Source: Roseivirga sp. E12 | GTDB lineage: Bacteria > Bacteroidota > Bacteroidia > Cytophagales > Cyclobacteriaceae | Length of the DNA stretch: 64,000 nucleotides | Direction: 5' to 3' | Assembly: GCF_017592825.1 (NCBI RefSeq) | Contig: NZ_JAGFMD010000001.1 | Span: 1,116,001 to 1,180,000 of the forward strand | In this document: positions 1 through 8,832 of the stretch, piece after piece | Position numbering within the stretch: position 1 is the stretch's first letter | Layout: each line of letters begins with the position of its first letter | Notes under the pieces: generated by a model | Seen by the model: the letters and a program-made list of their open reading frames with translations, nothing else | Database searches by the model: none | Told to the model about the DNA's origin: nothing | Position numbers and translations under genes: made by a program

Positions 1-1
1 G

Positions 2-208
2 CATATTGGGGTTTACGCTTTCAGGAAACAAGCACTGCTCGACTTTTACAATACACCAATGACCATTTTGGAAGACACTGAGAAAATCGAGTGTCTCCGT
101 TACCTTGAAATTGGTAAAAAAATCAAGATGGTAGAAACTGAATACATGGGCATCGAGATCGATACGCCTGAAGATTTAGAAAACGCAAAAGCATTTATTG
201 AAGACTAA
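2..208 (+). CDS. kdsB: 3-deoxy-manno-octulosonate cytidylyltransferase, C-terminal part (CMP-Kdo or CMP-Kdo8N synthetase)
   Basis: The open frame enters from the left edge and gives the last 68 residues. They contain HIGVYAF near the start and an acidic tail with [12 protein letters not shown], both typical of KdsB C-termini. The enzyme activates Kdo-type sugars with CTP in the cytoplasm before transfer to lipid A. The stop overlaps the next start by one base (TAATG), so the two genes are translationally coupled. Because that next gene looks like kdnB, the natural substrate may be 8-amino-Kdo rather than Kdo. That substrate assignment is inference from context. Confidence 0.85.
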   Translation, partial: HIGVYAFRKQALLDFYNTPMTILEDTEKIECLRYLEIGKKIKMVETEYMGIEIDTPEDLENAKAFIED

Positions 209-1287
209 TGACAGCATTCAAGAACTTCCCAATGGTTAAAATGGTCGTTTACGGCCGTGGATCGTTTGGTCAGACCGCAGAAATCCTTTCCTCTCAAAGA
301 AAAGGTGACTACCCATTTATATTTTTGGTGGATGATTTCTTCACTGGAAGGGAAAGTCTCATTTCACGTATACCATTAGAAGGAAAAGACAAGATAGTCT
401 TTGCCAGTGCCGATGATGAGCCTAAAACAAAGCAAGTAGATGCTATTGCCAAAGGCTTGATTGAAGAGTTTGGTGAAGTATCAGGGGTTATTGGTATTGG
501 TGGCGGTAGTATGTTGGATTTAGCCAAAGCTGTAGCCCTGATGATGACTAACCCAGGGTCTTCTGCTGACTATCAAGGATGGGATCTGGTAAAAGTACCC
601 GGTGCCTATCATGTAGGAGTTCCTACACTTTCTGGTACGGGAGCCGAGGTTTCAAGAACGACTGTACTAACAGGTCCTGAGCGTAAGTTGGGAATGAACT
701 CTGATTATACGCCTTTCGATCAAATCATCCTTGACCCAGACCTGATTAAGAATGCTCCTAAGAATCAGCGTTTCTATACAGGAATGGATTGCTACATTCA
801 CTGTGTTGAATCACTGACAGGAACTTATCTCAACACCTTCTCGCAATCTTATGGAGAAATGGCGCTAGAGCTTTGTGAGGATGTATTTCTTGAGAAAGAC
901 GTTTGGGATGAAGACTCTGATGCTAAGTTGATGATGGCCTCCTACCATGGTGGTATGTCTATTGCCTATTCTCAAGTGGGAGTCGCTCATGCGGTTTCTT
1001 ATGGATTGAGTTTCTTGCTAGGCACCAAGCACGGTATTGGTAACTGTATTGTATTTGACCAACTGGAAGAGTTCTACCCAGAAGGTGTCTCCAAGTTCAA
1101 AGCTATGGTAGACAAACATCAGATTGATATTCCAAAAGGAATTTGCGCAGGCTTAAGTAACGATCAGTTTGAAAAGATGATTGATGTAGCTCTCTTCTTG
1201 GAGCCATTATGGGAAAATGCCTTAGGAAGCAATTGGCGTGATACCATCACTCGGAAAAAACTCCGAGAGATGTACGAAAAAATGTAA
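208..1287 (+). CDS. kdnB: Iron-containing alcohol dehydrogenase family, likely 3-deoxy-D-manno-octulosonate 8-oxidase
   Basis: A 359-residue Fe-ADH fold protein. The nucleotide-binding GIGGGS lies at 96-101, and the four canonical metal ligands are present as D194, H198, H261 and H275. It closely resembles the KdnB subfamily, which oxidises C8 of Kdo so that the aminotransferase KdnA can make 8-amino-3,8-dideoxy-Kdo. It directly follows kdsB with a 1-nt overlap, the arrangement expected of a Kdo8N operon. kdnA would then lie just left of the window. Family knowledge: Kdo8N modifies the inner core and helps polymyxin resistance in Shewanella. A general Fe-dependent alcohol dehydrogenase remains possible, but the kdsB coupling argues for KdnB. 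Confidence 0.8.
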   Translation: MTAFKNFPMVKMVVYGRGSFGQTAEILSSQRKGDYPFIFLVDDFFTGRESLISRIPLEGKDKIVFASADDEPKTKQVDAIAKGLIEEFGEVSGVIGIGGGSMLDLAKAVALMMTNPGSSADYQGWDLVKVPGAYHVGVPTLSGTGAEVSRTTVLTGPERKLGMNSDYTPFDQIILDPDLIKNAPKNQRFYTGMDCYIHCVESLTGTYLNTFSQSYGEMALELCEDVFLEKDVWDEDSDAKLMMASYHGGMSIAYSQVGVAHAVSYGLSFLLGTKHGIGNCIVFDQLEEFYPEGVSKFKAMVDKHQIDIPKGICAGLSNDQFEKMIDVALFLEPLWENALGSNWRDTITRKKLREMYEKM

Positions 1288-1291
1288 ATGA

Positions 1292-1320
1292 AAGCCGGTT
1301 TAACCGGCTTTTCTTATTTT
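1292..1320 (+). terminator. Rho-independent terminator of kdsB-kdnB
   Basis: Perfect inverted repeat AAGCCGG/CCGGCTT with a TTTAA loop, followed by TTCTTATTTT. It starts 5 nt after the kdnB stop. Confidence 0.85.
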
Positions 1321-1342
1321 GTAGCCTGATTCAAAAACTGCC

Positions 1343-1882
1343 ATGAAAAAAACCCTAGCCCTTTCTCTATTCCTATCTCTAATGAGCAGCATTTGCATTG
1401 CTCAGGATAAATCTACCCACCCCGTAGAATACTCTTCAGGTACTATATCTGTAGGTATAGTGGTCAGCAACATGAAAAAATCACTCAAATTCTATAAAGA
1501 GGTCCTAGGCCTAAAGGAAACTGGAGGTTTCACAGTAGAACGCGAAGTGGCCAGAAAGACAGGCCTAACAAGTGGCAAGCCCTTTGATGTCAAAGTCCTG
1601 AAGACTGTAGATGACCCCAACGCTACCGAGTGGAAGCTTATGACTTTTAAGAACAAGTCTCAGCATCCAGAGCAAAAGCATATTCAAGATGATACAGGCA
1701 TGCAATATGTCACAATGTACGTTAAGTCATTAGATCCCTTTATTCCAAGACTTAAAAAGGCAAGGGTAAAACGACTTGGCAAAACTCCAACTCAAATTCC
1801 TGACGGCAGGTATTTCATTCTAATACAAGACCCTGATGGTACGTTTATTGAGTTAATAGGCCCAATGACCACTGATAAATAG
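1343..1882 (+). CDS. Exported VOC (glyoxalase/dioxygenase superfamily) protein
   Basis: A 179-residue protein with an N-terminal signal peptide ending near Ala-Gln at about residue 21. A single vicinal-oxygen-chelate domain follows. The opening SVGIVVSNMKKSLKFYKEVLG and the closing DPDGTFIELIGP are the usual first and last VOC strands. Most VOC enzymes need two such modules, so a dimer is expected. The substrate cannot be read from the sequence. It sits just after a terminator and starts a new transcription unit, followed by a Tat-exported sugar isomerase-like gene. Confidence 0.8.
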   Translation: MKKTLALSLFLSLMSSICIAQDKSTHPVEYSSGTISVGIVVSNMKKSLKFYKEVLGLKETGGFTVEREVARKTGLTSGKPFDVKVLKTVDDPNATEWKLMTFKNKSQHPEQKHIQDDTGMQYVTMYVKSLDPFIPRLKKARVKRLGKTPTQIPDGRYFILIQDPDGTFIELIGPMTTDK

Positions 1883-1932
1883 TTTGAAACGTAGTTTTTT
1901 ATTAGTTTAAAACGAATTACAATTAGTATTTA

Positions 1933-2814
1933 ATGAAACGCAGAGACTTTATACAAAAGGCTAGCTTGGCCTCAGCAGGTGTTATGGCAGCTTCACCATT
2001 ACTTTCCCATCCCTTTGAAGATGGGGTCATCAAAAAATTTGGCTTTCAGGCCTATACCGTTAGGGATGTTATCTATAAAGACATGCCGGGTACACTCAAG
2101 GCATTGAGAAAAGCAGGTTATAGCTACTGTGAGCTTTTTGATTTTCAAGAAGGAAAAATCTTAGGCAAGCCAATTAAAGAAGCCAAGGCCATACTTGATA
2201 AATCAAAAATTGATGTCAAGAGTATTCATGTACCTACCGGAGCAGGTAAAAAAGTGTCTGGCACCATGAATCATGAATTCCAACGTGCTGTTGACGATGC
2301 AAAGGAGTTGGGTGCAGAATACTTGGTCTGCCCGTGGCTTGACAGTTCTGAAAGGCAAGGTATTGATCAGTATAAAGCCTTGACTGATTTACTTCAGAGG
2401 TGTGGTGAAATGTGTAATAGCTCCGGTTTAGGCTTTGCATACCACAATCATGAATTTGAGTTTGAAGAGTTAGATGGGACCACTCCTTTTGACCTCATTT
2501 TAGCCACAGACCCTGGTCTGGTACAAATTGAGTTAGATATCTATTGGACGCGTTATGCTGGCAAAAACCCACTTAATATTATGCGTGAGAATAGAGGGCG
2601 TATACCTTTCTGGCATGTGAAAGATCTCTCACTAGATGAAGGCAAGCCTATGACTGAGGTTGGCAACGGAATCATTGACTGGAAGCAAATATTTAGACAC
2701 AAAGAAGAATCTGGAATGAAATACTTCTACGTAGAGCAAGACAGAAATTTTGCCGTCAACTCTATAGAGAGCTTGAAGACTAGCCAGAAATACTTAAAGA
2801 AAATCAATTACTAA
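1933..2814 (+). CDS. Tat-exported sugar phosphate isomerase/epimerase (xylose isomerase-like TIM barrel)
   Basis: A 293-residue protein that opens with a Tat-type leader: MKRRDFIQKAS followed by an Ala-rich hydrophobic stretch. The rest is an AP-endonuclease-2/xylose-isomerase-like TIM barrel. Candidate metal-site residues lie in YHNHEFEFE, QIELDIYW, FWHVKD and YVEQD. Such proteins are frequent beside sugar transporters in Bacteroidota, where they act on keto-sugars or inositols; the exact reaction is unknown. The gene abuts the GNAT gene with no spacing and precedes a sugar porter, which suggests a small carbohydrate-use operon. Confidence 0.8.
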   Translation: MKRRDFIQKASLASAGVMAASPLLSHPFEDGVIKKFGFQAYTVRDVIYKDMPGTLKALRKAGYSYCELFDFQEGKILGKPIKEAKAILDKSKIDVKSIHVPTGAGKKVSGTMNHEFQRAVDDAKELGAEYLVCPWLDSSERQGIDQYKALTDLLQRCGEMCNSSGLGFAYHNHEFEFEELDGTTPFDLILATDPGLVQIELDIYWTRYAGKNPLNIMRENRGRIPFWHVKDLSLDEGKPMTEVGNGIIDWKQIFRHKEESGMKYFYVEQDRNFAVNSIESLKTSQKYLKKINY

Positions 2815-3276
2815 TTGGATATAAAACAACTTATTAAGGCATCTGATGAAGATGCCTTTTTATTTGGTCAAATAGCCAAAGCGGCAAAGGCGCATTGGGG
2901 CTATCCGCAGGAATGGCTGGCACTTTGGGATAAAGACCTATCATTTACCACAGAATTTCTGAATGCTAATCATGTATTCGTTATTCGCATCAATGGTCAG
3001 ACCATTGGGTTCTGTATGATCATTGAAGAGGCTGGTTATTTTGAAATAGAGCACTGCTGGATTTTGCCCGAGCAGATTGGTCATGGCTATGGCAAACACC
3101 TGCTTAGCTTTGCCCTCGCTCAGCCCCTATTCAAAGATCAAACCTTCCAAGTACTCTCCGACCCCAATGCCATGGGCTTTTATCAGAAATTTGGCTTCGA
3201 AACCATAAAGATGATCCCAGGAACACCGAAAGGCCGAGAACTACCTTTGATGCAAATGACAAACAGTAGGAAATAA
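2815..3276 (+). CDS. GNAT family N-acetyltransferase
   Basis: A 153-residue GNAT fold. The acetyl-CoA pyrophosphate loop is recognisable as QIGHGYGKHLL (Q/RxxGxG/A), and FYQKFGFE is the usual late motif. The start is TTG immediately after the previous stop, and no in-frame ATG occurs until well inside the fold. Coupled translation with the isomerase-like gene is therefore likely. The acceptor substrate is unknown. Confidence 0.75.
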   Translation: MDIKQLIKASDEDAFLFGQIAKAAKAHWGYPQEWLALWDKDLSFTTEFLNANHVFVIRINGQTIGFCMIIEEAGYFEIEHCWILPEQIGHGYGKHLLSFALAQPLFKDQTFQVLSDPNAMGFYQKFGFETIKMIPGTPKGRELPLMQMTNSRK

Positions 3277-3320
3277 TTTCGGCAAGAAACACTATCTTCC
3301 GAATAGTCATTTTCAACCTT

Positions 3321-4655
3321 ATGCAATCTAACAAGCTACGCTTTTGGGCTATCACAGTAGCCTTGGCAGGTTTTCTCTTCGGTTTTGATACCGTAGTTAT
3401 CTCTGGTGCCAACCAACCCATCAAAGAACTCTGGAACACCACACCATTCTTTCATGGTACCTTCATCATGTCAATGGCCCTTTGGGGAACAGTCTTTGGC
3501 GCATTGCTTGGAGGAATACCCTGTGATAAGTTCGGCAGAAAGAAAACCCTTTTCTGGATTGGCATACTATATCTTGTCTCAGCCATAGGCTCTGCTTTAG
3601 CTCCTGAACCCTACTCTTTTTCTTTCTTCAGGTTCCTTGGAGGCCTAGGTGTCGGTGCATCATCAGTAGCTGCCCCCACTTACATCTCTGAAATCTCAGG
3701 CTCAAAAGACAGAGGGAAATTGGTGGCTCTGTATCAATTCATGATTGTCTTCGGCATACTGATTGCCTTCATTTCCAACTTCTTACTTGATGGCGTTGGA
3801 GGTGCCAATGACTGGAGATTTATGCTTGGTATCGAAGGAGTACCGGCCGTATTCTACTCTATTATGGTATTAGGCGTCTCCGAAAGTCCACGCTGGTTAG
3901 TACTCAAGAAGAAAGCCAATGAAGAGGCCTTAAAAGTTTTACAAATCATAAATCCTCAGAACGCTTTAGAAAAGCTAAAAGAAATTGAGTTGGACATTGA
4001 GCCGATCGGCAAACATCAAGGTCTTTTTTCAAAGAAATATTCAAAGCCCATTATGCTGGCTTTCCTCCTCGCCTTCTTTAACCAGCTCTCCGGTATTAAT
4101 TTCATTCTATACTATGCCCCAGAGTTGCTCGACACTGCCGGAATTAAAGACGCCCTTTTGAGTTCTATTTCCATTGGAGGCATCAATTTGGTCTTTACCA
4201 TGTTGGGCATGTTTCTAATCGATCGATTGGGCAGAAAGCAGCTTATGTACATTGGATCTATCGGGTATATCATTGGTCTAGCAGGAACGGCATGGGCCTT
4301 CAAAACTGGTGCTGATCCACTCTTGCTATTGTCCTTTATACTGATTTTCATCGCTTCTCATGCCATTGGTCAGGGAGCCGTTATTTGGGTATTTATCTCT
4401 GAAATTTTTCCTAATCAAGTCAGAGCATTTGGCCAATCATTCGGTTCAGGTGTTCACTGGGTTTTTGCGGCATTGATCACTCTGCTGACTCCGGTATTTA
4501 TAGATAAAGACAAGGGTATTTTTGGAGATAATCCATGGCCAGTCTTTGCCTTCTTTGCCTTTATGATGTTCTTACAATTGCTGTTTACCTGGAAAGTAAT
4601 GCCAGAGACCAAAGGCAAGTCCCTAGAAGCTTTAGAAAGAGAATTGATTAAGTAG
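3321..4655 (+). CDS. Sugar porter family MFS transporter (sugar:H+ symporter)
   Basis: A 444-residue, 12-TM inner-membrane protein with the full set of sugar-porter signatures. These are GFDTVVISGA in TM1, DKFGRKK after TM2, ESPRWL after TM6, FNQLSGIN in TM7, DRLGRKQ after TM8, WVFISEIFPNQVRAFGQS, and PETKGKSLEALE at the C-terminus. The length is normal for XylE/GLUT-like porters. Together with the upstream isomerase it suggests uptake and processing of a monosaccharide or polyol. The substrate is not identifiable from sequence. Confidence 0.9.
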   Translation: MQSNKLRFWAITVALAGFLFGFDTVVISGANQPIKELWNTTPFFHGTFIMSMALWGTVFGALLGGIPCDKFGRKKTLFWIGILYLVSAIGSALAPEPYSFSFFRFLGGLGVGASSVAAPTYISEISGSKDRGKLVALYQFMIVFGILIAFISNFLLDGVGGANDWRFMLGIEGVPAVFYSIMVLGVSESPRWLVLKKKANEEALKVLQIINPQNALEKLKEIELDIEPIGKHQGLFSKKYSKPIMLAFLLAFFNQLSGINFILYYAPELLDTAGIKDALLSSISIGGINLVFTMLGMFLIDRLGRKQLMYIGSIGYIIGLAGTAWAFKTGADPLLLLSFILIFIASHAIGQGAVIWVFISEIFPNQVRAFGQSFGSGVHWVFAALITLLTPVFIDKDKGIFGDNPWPVFAFFAFMMFLQLLFTWKVMPETKGKSLEALERELIK

Positions 4656-4664
4656 CCGATGACG

Positions 4665-4708
4665 TATGGGTAAATGACTCACTAAGCGACCACCCATATA
4701 TGTGAGTC
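4665..4708 (+). repeat. Two interleaved 7-bp inverted repeats in an intergenic gap
   Basis: TATGGGT (4665-4671) pairs with ACCCATA (4692-4698). GACTCAC (4676-4682) pairs with GTGAGTC (4702-4708). The stems interleave, so they are mutually exclusive hairpins or an H-type pseudoknot, although the 3-nt last loop is short for a pseudoknot. The element lies between the sugar-porter stop and the Ig/LVIVD gene. Seven-base repeats arise by chance in 64 kb, so the function is uncertain. Confidence 0.35.
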
Positions 4709-4763
4709 TTGTATCACTATACAGGATTGAGTACATTCCATAAAATTCCTTAAACTGAATATC

Positions 4764-6725
4764 ATGAAGTTAATTCGCATTTATGTGCTGGCCTTGTTAA
4801 TGATCTTGCCGGCAGCAATTTTTGGCCAAGAAATCGTAATTGAGCCTGACAATATTGTACTAGAAGTTGGAGCGAAGAAAAAGCTCAACGCCTATGTCAT
4901 GAAAGATGGCAAAAAGCTGACAACTGCAGTAAGAATGTTTTCTAGGGCACGCAGAAGTCTATCTGTTGATTCAACCAATACTTTGACAGCCATTCTCCCA
5001 GGATCGTATAGTGTCATTGCTATTTCTCCAGGAGCCCCTCGCAAGACTTTTGAGGTCACTGTCAACTACCCTCCTATTGCTGAAATAAAGCTTGATGATG
5101 TACCCAACAGAATCTATGCAGGTACGCCAATCACTTTAAGCTATTCTGTAATTGATAAGGCTGGATTAACCCGAAAGAACCCTTCGATTTCTTTTGCTTC
5201 AAAGAATGAGTCTGTGGCAACAGTTAATTCATTCGGTATGATTACTACCTATAAACCCGGCAGGACTACCATTGAAGTAAAATCAGAAGATGTTGTCAAT
5301 ACAGTGAACATAAATGTGGTTAAAAATCCAATCACAAGAATTGAGTTGTCTGCCGATGGAGATCAAGCCAGAACTGGCGATGTATTTCACTTCACAGCAA
5401 AAGCGCTTGATGCGAAGGGCAATGTGATAGATGACGCACCACTGTCTTATTCTTTCTTCGGAGTATCGGATAATGTAAGTATCAATGCTTCGGGCTTGAT
5501 CAAACAAGACGGACGATTTGTAGCAGACGAAGCTGGTATGTACACTGTTACCGTTTCATGTGGAGTAGCCTCAGCATCAAAGACTTTAAAGATTAGCGCC
5601 AGAGAAGTACAGAGAAAAATCGAAGTCGTAGGACAAGGTTCTGTAACAGACAAGCATACTTCAGATTTCTGGGTATGGGAAGGTGTAGATGGTAGAGATT
5701 ATGCCGTAACAGGAACTTGGGGTGCGGACGGTACTGCCTACTTCTGGGATGTAACTGATCCTGCAAACATCACAAAAATTGACTCTGTTCAGGTAGATGC
5801 AAGAACTGTAAATGATGTGAAGATTTCTGAAGACGGTAAACTCTGCGTGATTAGTCGTGAAGGTGCTTCAAACAGAAAGAATGGTTTAGTCATCATTGAT
5901 GTTGAGAACCCAAGAGAAGCAGAAATCATCTCTCGATTTGATGAGAATATGACAGGTGGTGTCCACAATGTCTTTATCGCAGACAATCACATTTATGCGC
6001 TTAGTGGTGGACAGAAATACTACATCATCAATATCGATGATCCTAGAAACCCATATGCTGTATCTAAGTTCGAATTAGATACACCGGGTCACTCTATTCA
6101 CGATGTTTGGGTTGAAGATGGTATTGCCTATTCTTCCAACTGGTCTGATGGTATTCAATTGGTAGATGTTGGAAATGGTATTGCTGGTGGTTCGGTTAAG
6201 AACCCAACTCAATTTGCGAGCTATGCTTACCCGAACAATGCGAACCATGCCTCTTTCCCTTACAGAAGTAAGTCAACAGGCAAGTTCTACGTGATCGGTG
6301 GAGACGAAATCTTCCCTTATGGATTAAATACACAAAGAGGTGGTGTTAACAGAGCTGCAGGTTACTTGCACATCGTTGATTTCACAGACCTTGACAATCC
6401 AGAAGAAATTGCTCGTTTCGAGGTACCTAATGCAGGTTCTCACAACTACTGGATCGAAGACGATATCCTTTATGTAGCATTCTACAATGAAGGAGTTCGT
6501 ATTGTGGACCTCAGTGGTGAATTGATGGGAGACCTAAGAAAACAAGGGCGAGAGATAGCTTGGATTGTACCTAACGATCCGAATGGATACACTGCCAACT
6601 CACCATTTACGTGGGGAGCACAGTTGTACAAAGGACATGTTTTCTATTCTGACTTTAATAGTGGCCTTTGGTCAGCTAAGTTGGAGCCAGAAAAACCAAA
6701 AGAAACAAAGATTCAAAGTAAATAA
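4764..6725 (+). CDS. Exported Ig-like (BIG2) / LVIVD beta-propeller protein, copy 1
   Basis: A 653-residue protein with a signal peptide ending ...IFGQ near residue 22. Roughly residues 22-285 form three bacterial Ig-like beta-sandwich units; the ATVNSFG(M/Y)I.T and AGMYTVTV stretches are typical. Residues about 290-640 hold LVIVD-type propeller repeats (AYFWDVTDP, LVIIDVENP, YYIINIDDP, IQLVDV, LHIVDFTDLDNP, VRIVDLSG). Such proteins are surface or periplasmic, and no enzymatic motif is seen. It is about two-thirds identical to the next gene, so the pair is a tandem duplication. A YncE-like propeller gene follows. Confidence 0.8.
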   Translation: MKLIRIYVLALLMILPAAIFGQEIVIEPDNIVLEVGAKKKLNAYVMKDGKKLTTAVRMFSRARRSLSVDSTNTLTAILPGSYSVIAISPGAPRKTFEVTVNYPPIAEIKLDDVPNRIYAGTPITLSYSVIDKAGLTRKNPSISFASKNESVATVNSFGMITTYKPGRTTIEVKSEDVVNTVNINVVKNPITRIELSADGDQARTGDVFHFTAKALDAKGNVIDDAPLSYSFFGVSDNVSINASGLIKQDGRFVADEAGMYTVTVSCGVASASKTLKISAREVQRKIEVVGQGSVTDKHTSDFWVWEGVDGRDYAVTGTWGADGTAYFWDVTDPANITKIDSVQVDARTVNDVKISEDGKLCVISREGASNRKNGLVIIDVENPREAEIISRFDENMTGGVHNVFIADNHIYALSGGQKYYIINIDDPRNPYAVSKFELDTPGHSIHDVWVEDGIAYSSNWSDGIQLVDVGNGIAGGSVKNPTQFASYAYPNNANHASFPYRSKSTGKFYVIGGDEIFPYGLNTQRGGVNRAAGYLHIVDFTDLDNPEEIARFEVPNAGSHNYWIEDDILYVAFYNEGVRIVDLSGELMGDLRKQGREIAWIVPNDPNGYTANSPFTWGAQLYKGHVFYSDFNSGLWSAKLEPEKPKETKIQSK

Positions 6726-6778
6726 GGTGAGGAAGTGATTGGGTGATGAAGTAAGACCTACTTCATCACTTATTCACC
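6726..6778 (+). repeat. Duplicated intergenic hairpin, copy 1
   Basis: It starts right after the stop of the first LVIVD gene. GTGATGAAGTA pairs with TACTTCATCAC around an AGACC loop, enclosed by GGTGA/TCACC. There is no long T tail. A near copy follows the next paralogue (8755-8807), so the duplicated unit was gene plus hairpin. It could be a processing or partial termination structure. Confidence 0.7.
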
Positions 6779-6804
6779 TTATCCATTTCTTAATCAATGA
6801 GCAT

Positions 6805-8754
6805 ATGAAAAGATTACTTGTGACAGTTCTATTTGTTCTGTTGTCGACAGGATTACAAGCTCAAAAGAAAATAGTTATATCTGCCGAGGACATTACGCTC
6901 GAAGTAGGTGAAAAGCTACCTCTGGAGGCATATGTCACCAATAATGGAGAGAAGACAGAAGACAGGGTCCGTCTCTTCTCTAGAGACAAAAAAAAGGTTT
7001 TTATCGATTCTGTTGGTGTGGCGCATGCCTTCCTACCTGGCAAAGTGACTATCTTGGCAATTACTGCGGGAGCTCGTCATTCTTTTGACATCACGGTAAA
7101 TGCTCCAGCAATCTCAGAGATTAAGATCGGCAACATCCCAGAAAGAATTTATAAGGGGAGCCCAGTTCAATTTAACTACACAGTAATTGACAAAGCAGGG
7201 CTGACAAGGAAAGATGTGCGACCTCAGTTGAGCTCAAGCAATGAGAAGATCGCAACGATTGACCCCTTTGGATATGTTCATAGCACCAGAGAAGGTGAGG
7301 TGACAATCACAGCACGACTTGATGAGATTGAGAATACTGTTAGAATAAATATCCTTAAAAATCCTGTTTCAAATATTGAGCTTGAAGTAGACAACGGAGA
7401 GGGCCGTACGGGAGATGTTTTTCATTTTAAAGCCACAGCTTTGGATGACAATGGTAATGCGGTAGTGCAAATTCCAATTCGTTATTCATTTAATGGCATT
7501 GCAGATGACGTGTCTACTACTGCTTCAGGATTGATTAGGCAAGATGGAAGTTTCGTAGCTGATAAAGCCGGAATTTATACCGTTATAGCTTCTGCAGGTG
7601 TAGCTTCTGCCCAAAAGACGCTTAGGATTTCACCCAGAAATATTCAACGGAAAATCAAGACTGTAGGCCAAGGAATGGTGAGTGAAAAGTTCACCTCAGA
7701 CCTTTGGGTTTGGGAGGGTGAAGATGGTCGTGACTATGCCGTAACCGGAACTTGGAGTGCGGATGGTACAGCCTACTTCTGGGATGTTACCGACCCATCT
7801 AATATATCAAGGATAGACAGTATTCAAGTTGATGCTAGAACTGTCAATGACGTGAAGGTTTCTGAAGATGGTAACGTAACGGTGATAAGCAGAGAGGGCG
7901 CTTCCAACCGAAAGAACGGTTTGGTGATCCTTGATACATCAAATCCGAGAGATGTCAAGATTCACGCAACTTATGACAAAAACCTAACGGGTGGTGTTCA
8001 TAATGTCTTCATTGACAAGGGCTATGTATATGCCCTGAGTGCTGGCCAGAAGTATTATATCATTGATATAAAAGATCCAAAAAACCCCGTGGCTGTTAGC
8101 AAGTTTGAACTGGATACCCCAGGACATTCCATCCATGATGTATGGGTTCAAGATGGGATTGCCTATTCTTCCAACTGGTCTGATGGAATTCAATTGGTGG
8201 ATGTAGGAAATGGTATTGCAGGTGGTTCTCCAGAAAACCCTGTCCAATTCGCCAGTTATACCTACCCTAGTGGAGACAATCATGCTGCCTTTCCTTTTAA
8301 AAGTAAATCGACAGGTAAATTCTATGTAATTGGTGGCGATGAAGTATTTCCCTATGCAGAAAATGGCTCCTATCTGGCAGGTGGATATTTACACATGATC
8401 GATTTTACTGATTTAGACAACCCTCAAGAAGTAGCTCGATTTGAAATACCGTTTGCCGGGTCTCATAATTACTGGGTAGATGAAGAAACTGAAACACTTT
8501 ATGCTACTTTCTACAACGGTGGCGTTCGAGTGGTAGATATAAGTGGGGAGTTAATGGGAGATCTTTTGGCTCAAGGTAGAGAGATTACATTCTTTATGCC
8601 TGGCGATCCAAATGGTTTTATACCTAATATGCCGCAAACTTGGGGAGCTCAACTCCATAAAGGGCATCTCTTTTATTCAGATATGCATAGTGGCCTTTGG
8701 GCGTCAAAAGTAGAACCGCCTAAAGCAGAAAACGTTAAAATAAAAACTAAGTAA
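6805..8754 (+). CDS. Exported Ig-like (BIG2) / LVIVD beta-propeller protein, copy 2
   Basis: A 649-residue paralogue of the preceding gene, with the same order of signal peptide, three Ig-like units and LVIVD propeller. I choose ATG 6805 because it gives MKRLLVTVLFVLL...QAQ, a clean signal peptide. The earlier in-frame start at 6739 would add 22 residues translated from the intergenic hairpin. Conserved blocks with copy 1 include DGRDYAVTGTW, DARTVNDVK, REGASNRKNGLVI, FELDTPGHSIHDVWV and YSSNWSDGIQLVDVGNGIAGG. The role is unknown; surface binding is the usual inference for this architecture. Confidence 0.8.
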   Translation: MKRLLVTVLFVLLSTGLQAQKKIVISAEDITLEVGEKLPLEAYVTNNGEKTEDRVRLFSRDKKKVFIDSVGVAHAFLPGKVTILAITAGARHSFDITVNAPAISEIKIGNIPERIYKGSPVQFNYTVIDKAGLTRKDVRPQLSSSNEKIATIDPFGYVHSTREGEVTITARLDEIENTVRINILKNPVSNIELEVDNGEGRTGDVFHFKATALDDNGNAVVQIPIRYSFNGIADDVSTTASGLIRQDGSFVADKAGIYTVIASAGVASAQKTLRISPRNIQRKIKTVGQGMVSEKFTSDLWVWEGEDGRDYAVTGTWSADGTAYFWDVTDPSNISRIDSIQVDARTVNDVKVSEDGNVTVISREGASNRKNGLVILDTSNPRDVKIHATYDKNLTGGVHNVFIDKGYVYALSAGQKYYIIDIKDPKNPVAVSKFELDTPGHSIHDVWVQDGIAYSSNWSDGIQLVDVGNGIAGGSPENPVQFASYTYPSGDNHAAFPFKSKSTGKFYVIGGDEVFPYAENGSYLAGGYLHMIDFTDLDNPQEVARFEIPFAGSHNYWVDEETETLYATFYNGGVRVVDISGELMGDLLAQGREITFFMPGDPNGFIPNMPQTWGAQLHKGHLFYSDMHSGLWASKVEPPKAENVKIKTK

Positions 8755-8807
8755 GGTGAGGAAGTGATTGGGTGATGAAGTAGAACCTGCTTCATCACTT
8801 ACTCACC
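8755..8807 (+). repeat. Duplicated intergenic hairpin, copy 2
   Basis: Same position relative to its gene as copy 1. GTGATGAAGTA pairs with TGCTTCATCAC (one U-G wobble) around GAACC, inside GGTGA/TCACC. Changes relative to copy 1 keep the helix, which favours an RNA-level role over neutral decay. Confidence 0.7.
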
Positions 8808-8832
8808 TATTCACTTCATAACCTTTAAGACA

